From Blumeriella jaapii (Eukaryota; Ascomycota; Leotiomycetes; Helotiales; Drepanopezizaceae): a DNA stretch of 64,000 nucleotides. Position 1 is the first letter of the stretch. Every line of letters begins with the position of its first letter. The stretch spans positions 1,364,001-1,428,000 of the forward strand of contig VWND01000067.1 in the NCBI GenBank assembly GCA_009599575.1. Direction: 5' to 3'. The position numbers and the translations under genes are program-made. A model generated the notes under the pieces. The model was not told the origin of the DNA. It ran no database searches and saw only the letters and a program-made list of their open reading frames with translations. Shown here piece after piece: positions 55,951-64,000 of this stretch.

Positions 55951-57420
55951 ATTATTTTGCGCGCTCGCAGATATTTGTTTTTAGCTTTTTAGCATTCGTC
56001 GATTTATTATAAAATAGCTTATAAGCTTTTTTAAAAAGATTTTCCGGCAGTTATAATATTTTTTTAAAAAACCCGGATTAGCGCAGCCGCGTATTCGTTT
56101 AGCTTTTTTAGCGTTAATAATATAGCGAAATTCGCAAATCGGCTGATTTTTGCGCGTATTAGATTTGCGAATTTACCGAATTTTAAATCGGATATTTTAT
56201 AATATATTTGAATTACGAATATTTTTTTTTTGTTAAAAAAAATCGTTATTTAAATTTCGTAATTTAAACCGTTATATATATCGTATCGTATCGTAATAAT
56301 CGAATTAAATACGTTCGAAAAAATGAAATTCAAAACGTATTTTTTATTATAAATAAATTCGTTAACGGCGCCGATAAAATCTATATTCGAAATAGCAATT
56401 TAATCCGCGAAATGTTTTTTATTTTCTGCCGTATCCGACTCCGGCTTAAAAATGTCGTATCGGATATTAAAATCGCCGCTTATTATACAATTAAAAAATA
56501 ATTCGAAATATATTACGTAGTTTAATATTTATTAAATATAATCTTATTTATATATATTAAAAATAAAATATATATTTACGTTTAGCTAAAACAGATTTTT
56601 GTTATTAATTAATCGTCGTTATTATAAATTAAATCCTACGCTTTTTCGGATATAAATTAGCATTTTAAAACGTATTCGCTCGAAGATTTTCTTTTCGGTT
56701 TCGTTTTATAAATCGATCGGTATATACAAATCGTATAACGGATAATTTTGTATTTTAGTTTTTAAAGCGCTTTAGAATTTTTGTACGTAAATTACGTTTA
56801 TGCGTTTTATATCGCATAAATGCAAAAGCGTAATATGCTTCGGTTATTTTTTTTAAACGTTTGCTTAGCAAATATTAAAATGTGTTTTGGGCTTTCGATT
56901 GCGAAATTCTTCGCGTTGCTTATAAAAATGTTTTATTATTAAAAAATAAAAATATTAATATCGATATTTATTTTTTTTAATTCGTTTGCGAAAGTTTAAA
57001 ACTTATTTCGTAATTAATCCGATAAAAACGGATGGATTGCTTTTAACGAAATAAAAAAAAGCGTGCTTTGCGAAAAAGCTACGAAGGTCGTATCGTCGAA
57101 AATCGAGTATACTTTTCGGCCAAAATGCTAAATGTTTAACGATTATTTTAAAATTAAATTCCGGATTAAACGGCCCGAAAAAATTACGTTTAGCGTTATA
57201 GCCGCGGCGGAAATAATAATTAAAAACGCGGTGGTTTTTTGCTCGTATACTATTACGGCGTTTTCGCGTTTTTTCGGCCTGCGTTATTAAAAACCGAATT
57301 ATTATTATTTAAAAAAATAAAAATTTTAATAATAAAAATAACCGCGATCGAATAAGCCGTTTTTTCTAGTCGCCGGACAGCTTTCAGTTTTTTTTTAATT
57401 GGTCGTATTATTTTATCGTT
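55951..57420 (-). pseudogene. J ORF2 endonuclease region
   Basis: By position between ORF1 knuckles and RT. Recognisable are HFADxIAISNIDFIGAVNEF near 56410-56355 (SDH-like end of APE endonuclease) and the helical linker before RT (LTLKKLNEYAAALIRVF near 56120-56065). Highly interrupted, so the domain limits are approximate. Confidence 0.6.
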
Positions 57421-58863
57421 TACGCGGCGAAAAGCCGCAAAGCAGCGTAAATAATTCGCAGCGTATAATTTATAACAGTTCGCGTATTATAAAATTGCTT
57501 TGCAATTAAAATCAATCGAGCTATCGTAGTTTTGTATTCGATTATTATAATAATTGCAACGAGCGTATCGAATGCAAGTTAATAAATTGCAAAAGCTTTG
57601 GCATTTAAAATCGTAGCGAAATATGGCCGGTTTTTTGTCGATAAGTTTAATTTGGGCGCTAATTCCGAAAAAAATAAAACTTTTAATTAATTATAAAAAA
57701 AAAAAAATTCAGGTTTGCTTATTTATAATTGAATTCGCTTTATATCGAAAAAAGCGCGTATTAATCGGCTTGATTTTAATTTAAATAAAAATCTCGTTTT
57801 TTATATGTTTTAAATAGTAAAAAACGTCGCCGAATAGCTTCGGAATCGTGGCTGAAACGTTTTGTACCGCGTAATTATATTATTTCTCCGGAATGCGTAC
57901 GGCGATAGCCCCGAGTATTTTGCGAAAAACTTCGACGCTTTTTTAAATAATAAAAAAGTTTTTGGTTTTTAAATTAATTAAATAAAAGACTTAATTTGTT
58001 TTCGTAAGCGTTAAGTTTTTAATCGCGTTTTTCGTTAAGTCCGGTATAAATTTCGCGATTTTTTGTTTAAAAACGAAAATGTTAAGTTTATTTAGCAAAA
58101 TGCTTTTCGCCGACGTAATTAAAAAGCGATAATTTTATCGAATTTTTGCTAATTAATTTTTAATAAACGAATTTAAAAAAACGCGTAAAATTCCGTTAAT
58201 AAACGGACGCGTTTGTTATTATAGCTTTTTGGCGGTAATCGATTTTAATTTTTCGGAGTTTATTAAAATTTTTAAAACTTTTCGTAAAATTCGGTCTGCT
58301 TAAGTAATTAATTTAATAAAAAAAAAAAAAAGGTCGATATTGCTTGGCGAAGCGGCGAAAAAAGTGATAAAAGCGCGGGTTTGCAAAAAAAAAATAAGGC
58401 TTTTTGCAAGCTTTTCGGCGTATTATCGCGCTTCGGGCTTTTTCTGCTGATTTACGACGCTATCGGCAGCGGTCGCGAATTATACCTATATTTTGCGGCG
58501 TATTTAAAACTGTCGGTCTGCTTCGTCGAATTGGCTGATAATAGCCGACGTTGCAATAATAAATGTTCGCGCTTCGTATTTTAAAACGAAAAAAAAAAAG
58601 CGAATGCTAAAAATATTCGCCTGCTTTCTTTTTTTAAAATGCAGGTTTTGTTAAAACGGTAAAATTGCGTTTATAAAGCGAATATATAATTCGTTGTAAT
58701 CGTAATCGTGATCGTGGTCGTCGGACGACCGAAAAAGAATAGAAGGAATTATTTCGCGAATTGTACGGCGAACGCGACGAGCTTTCGAGCTGATTCTTCG
58801 AGATTCGGAAAGAAACGAGTTTTCCGAATCGAATGCAATAAATTTAATAATTGTTGCGAACAA
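57421..58863 (-). pseudogene. J ORF1 (gag-like) with zinc knuckles
   Basis: 58863-58651 is open: MFATIIKFIAFDSENSFLSES, RRISSKARRVRRTIREIIPS, then an Asp/His-rich DDHDHDYDYNEL. The C-terminal Cys-rich array is at about 57635-57490: KCQSFCNLLTCIRYARCNYY, then NRIQNYDSSIDFNCKAIL and YANCYKLY. It is the spacing seen in Tad-type ORF1 (CCHC, CCHC, CCHC) with several His and Cys replaced. ORF1 binds LINE RNA. Confidence 0.72.
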
Positions 58864-58897
58864 AAAGTAGAATCCGTGTATGTTATGAAGGATGAGG

Positions 58898-60001
58898 GGA
58901 GCGTATATAAAGTCAGACGCGGGATATTACGTAAGATTTTTATTTAAGCTTATTTAAAAAGCTTTGTATTAAAGGGTTTTTCGCTGTATTCGATAGGCGA
59001 TTAATTTTTCGATTTCGTATTTAAGCTTATTAATTATATTAATAAGTTCAGGGGCTGGGTTAATCTGATTTGGAAGCGCGTCGTTAATTATTTTACGCAG
59101 TCGATTAGCGTGAAAAACTGGATGTACGTTTATAATATTAAAAAGGTTTAGTTTAAAAACGTTATCGAAAATTTTGGTTATAATTTTAAAAGGGCCGTTT
59201 GTAGGATTGTCGAGCTTGCGGAAGGATCGAAAGGTCGGAAATAAACGCATATCGAGTTATACGTAGTCGCTAACGTTAAAATCGATCGCGCAGCGAAATT
59301 TATTCGTATTTTTTTTTATTTTATCGTAGATTTGTTAAAGATGCGATTTGGCGAGGTTTTAGGCGTTGTAATAGCGGCGAGCGTACGCACGAGCTTCGTT
59401 TGCGTTTAGCTTATGTAAAAGATTAAAAAAAAAGGAAGTATCGAGCTTTCAGTTTTAATTAATATAAGGAATGTAATCGTGTATAATTTCAAAAGGTGAA
59501 AGGCCATTTAGATTTTCGTGAAAAAGAATTATTTGGGCGAAATTTATTATTAAAAGAAATTCGCTTTAATCGTTTTGATAAAAGTTTACGAAAGGTCGAA
59601 AGCGTTTTTGCAGATATTAATTATAAATTTCGATTTGACCGTCGGTTTCAAAATAAGCGGCTGTCGAAAGCTTTAGTTGCGTACCGAGTATTTTGTTTAA
59701 TTCAGATCAGAAAATAAATTAATACTAAAGGCTACGATCGTTAATAATACTTTTTAAAAAGTTAAAATATTTGTATATATAAAATATATATAATTTGGCG
59801 AAGCTTCGAGCGTCGATATTTTTATAGCAAAAAATCGAAATAGCTTGCTTAAAAAAGCGATTTATTATTACGAACACGTTATCGTAGCCGTGTTTGTTTT
59901 TGTTAAAATTGCAAAAATTTATTATAACGTGTTTTGAAAAATGGTTAAAAACAGAAAAAGGCTGAAGAAAGCCGGGGCGCTTATTTTTTAAAACAGAATT
60001 T
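58898..60001 (-). pseudogene. C3 integrase and C-terminal module
   Basis: 59250-58969 is open on the minus strand: MRLFPTFRSFRKLDNPTNGPF (GPF intact), then NIINVHPVFHANRLRK and IEKLIAYRIQRKTL. The DDE core and TDNQTEI-like block lie around 59690-59640. The sequence ends at 60001 where C4 begins. It is less decayed than C1 and C2 in this module. Confidence 0.85.
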
Positions 60002-60298
60002 TGTGACGATTCACTCTGTTGCCACCTCTCGTGTCACCCCAGCAATTACGTATAGCTGCAAGCTCCCCAGCAACTACGTATAGCTGCAAGCTCCCTGGTC
60101 TTCTGGTGGGTCTTCCTATCAACTGTAGAAATTATCATGTATATAAGGCTTTTTCCTCTTAGCAACCTCTGCCTTCTGCAGTTGTTGATTTTAAATAAAT
60201 ATTTTTATTGTTACAGAATCAAAAGCTCGTTTTATACCATATGAACACGGCGACCAATTGACTGATCTCTCAGCCTTTCGACTGATTAAATCGTCACA
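60002..60298 (+). repeat. C4 5' LTR
   Basis: 297 bp, TGTGACGATTCACTC to ATCGTCACA, with terminal TG and CA intact. About 30 bp longer than other copies because of a 28-bp tandem duplication (60039-60066 and 60067-60094, one base different). TATATAAGG near 60139. Confidence 0.95.
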
Positions 60299-60421
60299 TT
60301 ATCAACAACTTTTTTTTTACGCTAGCGACGGCGTAAACTATTTTTCCTTTCGAATTTCTTACGAGTCACACTAAAATGATCGACCGGTCGTAAAAAAGCT
60401 TATTTCCGCATTTCGCGAAAA

Positions 60422-61906
60422 ATGGCTCCTGTTCAACGATTTCTCCTTCAGCAGAGCTTTTCAGCTTCTGCTATTACATCTCAACTTCCCTTTTAATCAG
60501 CGAAAAAGCAGCTTCCCCCAAAAGCTTTTTTTTTTAAAAAACAGTTCTCCCCCCGAGGAAAAAAGAATAAAAGAAAAAGCAGAGCGCTAATCACTTCGCC
60601 TGCCATTTTTTTACACTTTAGCGCTAAAAGCGTTCAGTTAAGACTTTTGTAAAATCAATTGAAAAAAGCGCAAAAGCGTGAACGACAACTTTTGAAGGCT
60701 ATGCGATTGCGATAAACCTTTTAATCAAAGCGTTTGATAGAATCTATCGAACGTGCCTCTGCCAGTCGCGAATCTGCTGCTCCTTTTCCTTTTCGCAACG
60801 TTTTATTTCAACCAACAAACGCTGCAAACCAACCTTCACGCTTTTCGCGAACTCTTTTTGAATCTTCCTCTGACGGCCAAAACTTTAGCGCGCCTTTTAA
60901 ACGCTATAGTTTCCATTTATCTGCTGACTTTCGATTAGCTCGTATAAAGCGCGTTCCGAACTTTGAGTTTAAACTAAATAATAATAAAGATTACAAAGCA
61001 CGCCATTGAAAAATTAGAGTTTTCGATAACTTCGAATTCTACCACGACTATTTCGCTAGCGATCGATCTCGCAAGAATTACATATTCGATCAAACCGAAA
61101 GCGTGGCAAAGAAGTTCCTGACCCCGCGTATCTTAGACCGCTCCGACCCTATATTTTCCGAAGAATTAGTCAAAAAGGTCGCCGATTTCCTGGCCGACCC
61201 TTCCGACGTTTAAAAGGCCGAAGACGAGTTCAAAATGCTTGTAATAAGTACGCACGACGACTTTTGGCGATTTTACCTGCGATTCTCTACCTTCGCAGCG
61301 AACGCTCAAATACGGACTGATAAACAGCTTCGAGACGCTTTTCGCGATAAAATACTAAAGCGTTTACAAAAAAAGCTGCATTTGGAATAAGCGCGTACAA
61401 CGACTTTTAAGAATTGGCTTACCGCCGTCCGATAAGAAAAACAAGGTCAGTTGGCTAAACGAATTTTATACGCGAGTCGCTTTACCAAGTCTACCACCTA
61501 TTAAGGTGGTAGGTTTTTAACCAAAGCATACTACGAGTCAAATCGTACGTACGAAAGTCGTCCAAATGCTCCACAGGCTCCTTTTTAGCCCTTTGTTCTT
61601 CCTTCTTCTTCACGCCAGAACGCCCTCTTTGGCGTTTTTTTTTTTCGATCGGACCAACGACAACGCTCGTTCTCTATTTTACACCAAAAAGTTTAAAGAA
61701 GCCAATCTGCAAGATTTTTTACGGGCCGACCTTCGGTTTCACCCAAAGGCCTTCTTAAGCTGATAGATATAAACAAGGTCGAACCGGCCGAGGATTCGCC
61801 TTCTGATAATGGTAGTAAAAACGAAAACCCCTCTTCAAACGACTTCCAAAACGCATACGAGAAAGTCGAAGGCTTTCTCGTCAATCGGGGAAACGCTCAG
61901 GCTTAA
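60422..61906 (+). pseudogene. C4 gag
   Basis: ATG GCT CCT at 60422 opens a frame that runs, with a handful of stops (for example TGA at 61007), to TAA at 61904, a stop shared by C1, C2 and C4. Segments: Lys/Arg-rich N-terminus; IERASASRESAAPFPFRNVL near 60740-60800; KNYIFDQTESVAKKFLTPRI near 61075-61135; EELVKKVADFLADPSDV near 61160-61210; FWRFYLRFSTFAANAQIRTD near 61262-61320; EPAEDSPSDNGSKNENPSS near 61781-61837. No CCHC knuckle is apparent. The pol frame is open in -1 from 61819, so gag and pol overlap by about 85 bp. Confidence 0.82.
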
Positions 61907-63050
61907 GCAAAGCCTTTTTTTTAAGCGTATTGCGCGATATGCGTTATTTTGACGTTCGAAAGCTTTTTAATAGCGATTCACTGACAATCCCCGTTACATT
62001 TACCAAAAATGGCTTTTCGTACAAAATGAAAGCGCTCGCCGATTTTAAAGCGAACGGTTATGCGTTGATCGATTCGGCGCTAATCAAATTTTTTTTTTTC
62101 TTTTTAAAACCTTTAATTTAATCTCTCCCGGCTTCTTTTCCTGTAAAAAAGTATAATAGAGCTCGTGGCCATTTAATTATACATTTTACGCTTCTCAATT
62201 TTATTATTAACAATCGAATACAATCGTTCACTTTTTTCTTGATCACCAATCTCGGAAATCATAGTATGATTTTAGGAAGAGCTTGGCTGGCCGAACACTA
62301 AGTTTTATTAGACTGTAATAAACGCAAGCTTTATTGGCCGAAGTTTTACTTTCTCACAGCCTTTTACGCTCGTTGTATTGAAGTCTTTTATTTGCACCCC
62401 CGAAAAATTTAATTTCGCCACCAAAACGACGCTGTGAAACGTGACAAAAATCTTGATTAATTGTGGCAGATCTACGACGCTGTGCGGAGCGCGAAAAGGT
62501 CGAATTTTACTCGCGGTGCCAATTTCGATAGCGACGCCAATGGGATAATATAAAAAATTACACCATTTTTCTAGGCTGCCGATCCCTCTTTTATTATTTC
62601 TTTTCCTTCTCTTTTCTTTTCGTCAAAACAGCTTCCTCGTTTTACGAAAAACAGTTATATCAAAAACCGAAAAAGGGCCTTCGCCGCAATAGCCTTTCAG
62701 CTTAATATAATCGATAGTTTAGACAAGCCATCTTTTGAACCTTTCAAACGACCAGTTCGAAAACGAGTTCTTTAATCTACTGCTTATCCAATCTCTATCT
62801 GCCAGATTATTACATACGCTTTTAAGCTGATTTTCAAAAAAAAAGCAATTAAAGTGTTTTCAACCTTTTTGTATAAGATCGACAGAATACTAAACGACCT
62901 TACGTATAATACTTTCTTTAAAACTTAATTTTACAATTTTTTCGAACGTTTCAGAACTAATAAAATATCGATTTCGACCCTTTCAACCAGCTTAGCAGAG
63001 CTAACTTCGAATAAACTTTCCTTCGAATCTTTTCCCCCGGAGTATAAAAA
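61819..63050 (+). pseudogene. C4 pol: protease and linker
   Basis: Frame -1 to gag. RDMRYFDVRKLFNSDSLTIP, then GFSYKMKALADFKANGYALI and DSALI (61930-62110), with the active-site D-S-G again reading D-F-K. LGNHSMILGRAWLAEH (about 62251-62300) is the conserved ILG-xxWL strand. The linker to RT is fairly open, with pyrimidine runs at 62580-62630. The T-run 61914-61921 lies in this overlap region and differs in length between copies. Confidence 0.82.
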
Positions 63051-63890
63051 TCTCGAACACGTGTTTTCTAAGGCCGCCAGTAACGAGCTAACCTTTCACC
63101 GGCCCTACGACCACAAAATCGAGCTTACTGTAAATGAAAAAAAGCTGAAATATATTCTTTTATACAAAATGTCGATTTCAAAGCTCGAAATTGTTAAGAC
63201 CTATCTGCAAAACAACTTTGACAAAAGTTTTATCGAATCTTTTATCGCTCCTTTCGCTGCTTCAATGCTTTTCGCTAAAAAACCCGACGGTTCACTGCGT
63301 TTCTGTATCGACTATCGAGCCTTTAATAATATTACTCGTAAAAATCGCTACCCTCTCCCCCTTATCGATAAGACTTTTGCTCGTTTCTCGGAAGCGCGAA
63401 TTTTTACGAAGCTCGATATTCGTTAAGCCTTTTACAGAATTCGAATGGACCCCGCCAGTAAAAAACTGACGACGTTTCGTACGCGTTACGGCGCCTATAA
63501 GTGTAAAATGCTACTTTTTGGCCTTACTAATGGACCCGCAACTTACCAACGTTATATAAACGACGTTCTCTTCGACTATTTGAACGATTTTTGCATTGCA
63601 TACCTAGATAACATTTTTATTTACTCGTCCGACCCTTTGGAATACGCTACACACGTTCGCAAAATGCTTCAAAGGCTCGCTGACGCTGGATTACAGGCCG
63701 ATATTCGGAAGTCTGAATTCAACGTTACACGGACCCGTTACCTAAGCTTTATTATTTCGATTAAAAGCTTAAAGATAGATCTAAAGAAAGTTTCCGTGGT
63801 CGCCCATTGGAAGCCTTCTACTATTGTAAAAGGTGTATAAAGCTTTTTTGGTTTTTGTAACTTTTACCGACGTTTCATTCGAAACTACGG
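63051..63890 (+). pseudogene. C4 pol: reverse transcriptase
   Basis: Open at 63061-63426 and 63445-63840 in one frame, separated by a single TAA (63424). Blocks: FHRPYDHKIELTVNEKKLKY, MLFAKKPDGSLRFCIDYRAF, NRYPLPLIDKTFARF, RTRYGAYKCKMLLFGLTNGP, ATYQRYINDVLFDYLNDF, the catalytic box YLDNIFIYSS near 63600-63630 (only the second Asp changed), and LQRLADAGLQADIRKSEFNV. SFFGFCNFYRRFIRNYG follows near 63841-63893. RNase H begins at the window edge. Confidence 0.93.
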
Positions 63891-64000
63891 TATAATTGCA
63901 AAGCCTTTAGTTTATTTGATTAAAGCTAACGTTTCTTTCAATTTTATTTCTAAATGTCAGGAGAGTTTCGACCTTTTTATACTAGCCCTTATTATTGCAT

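Larger units (their letters stand above)
52583..58897 (-). mobile_element. Tad-like LINE J, full length, inserted in C3
   Basis: 6315 bp flanked by the 10-bp duplication GGAGCGTATA (52573-52582 and 58898-58907). The (ACT)n tail lies at the left end (52584-52607 as TAG repeats on plus). Minus-strand order: ORF1 with knuckles, endonuclease, RT, RNase H, 3' region. Both ends keep C+G while the body is strongly AT-shifted. Confidence 0.9.
52137..60001 (-). mobile_element. Ty3/gypsy element C3, hosting LINE J, cut by C4
   Basis: 3' LTR at 52137-52400 (minus orientation), then the element tail to 52582, LINE J, and the continuation from 58898 with the integrase C-terminus and integrase to 60001, where C4 begins head-to-head. 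The remainder of C3 is beyond the window. Confidence 0.9.
60002..64000 (+). mobile_element. Ty3/gypsy element C4, 5' part, least mutated
   Basis: 5' LTR 60002-60298, leader, gag from 60422, protease, RT and the start of RNase H; runs off the window. Gag, protease and RT frames are almost continuous, with relatively few stops. It inserted in C3 integrase, so it is younger than C3. Confidence 0.94.

Noticed and set aside
1..64000. tRNA or rRNA genes
   Set aside because: I saw no cloverleaf-like or rRNA-like segments while reading; a covariance-model search was not possible here.

Overview
This window looks like an AT-rich block from a filamentous ascomycete genome. It is built almost entirely, perhaps entirely, of nested and degraded retrotransposons. 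I see no intact host gene, tRNA, rRNA or CRISPR array. The fungal assignment rests on three things: the retroelement families (Ty3/gypsy with fungal-type gag, RT and integrase, including chromodomain elements; a Copia clade; a Tad-like LINE), heavy C-to-T and G-to-A change that turned Gln and Trp codons into stops, and long AT-rich stretches typical of repeat-induced point mutation (RIP). The species cannot be named from this.

Layout, left to right. 1-4033: Ty3/gypsy chromovirus A1 (+, 5' end outside the window), sitting in the 3' end of a Copia element. 4034-6884: that Copia remnant continues as a tandem LTR-internal-LTR unit (B), whose internal region is deleted between gag and RT. 6885-7138: fragments of family E. 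7139-38740: gypsy element E on the minus strand (about 11.2 kb once insertions are removed). It is split by C1 (7148-20910, +), which is itself split by D (8129-15476, +), and by C2 (29138-35730, +), which carries a 170-bp LINE-tail insertion. 38752-42553: A2, a minus-strand relative of A1. 42554-44081: H, a short non-autonomous LTR element with a composite tandem repeat and one small ORF. 44082-about 50104: gypsy element I (+), followed by an inverted fragment of I (50105-51360). 51361-52136: the 5' end of a second E copy (E2, +). 52137-60001: C3 (minus), which hosts a full-length Tad-like LINE J (52583-58897, minus). 60002-64000: C4 (+), the least mutated copy, running off the window.

Target-site duplications fix the order of insertion: GGTGG around C1, TGAAA around D, TTATA around C2, GGAGCGTATA around J. 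Autonomous families encode gag, protease, reverse transcriptase, RNase H and integrase, or ORF1, endonuclease and RT in the LINE. Every copy is interrupted by stops and frameshifts, so none should be functional as written.

The observations most worth following up are: (1) mutation is consistently weak at the outer edges of each element and strong inside, so the two LTRs of one element have mirror-image damage; (2) cytosines next to G on either side are largely spared; (3) E carries about 3 kb of extra coding-like sequence after pol, and D carries an alanine-rich antisense ORF after pol; (4) H is an apparently undescribed small LTR element that may depend on family I.
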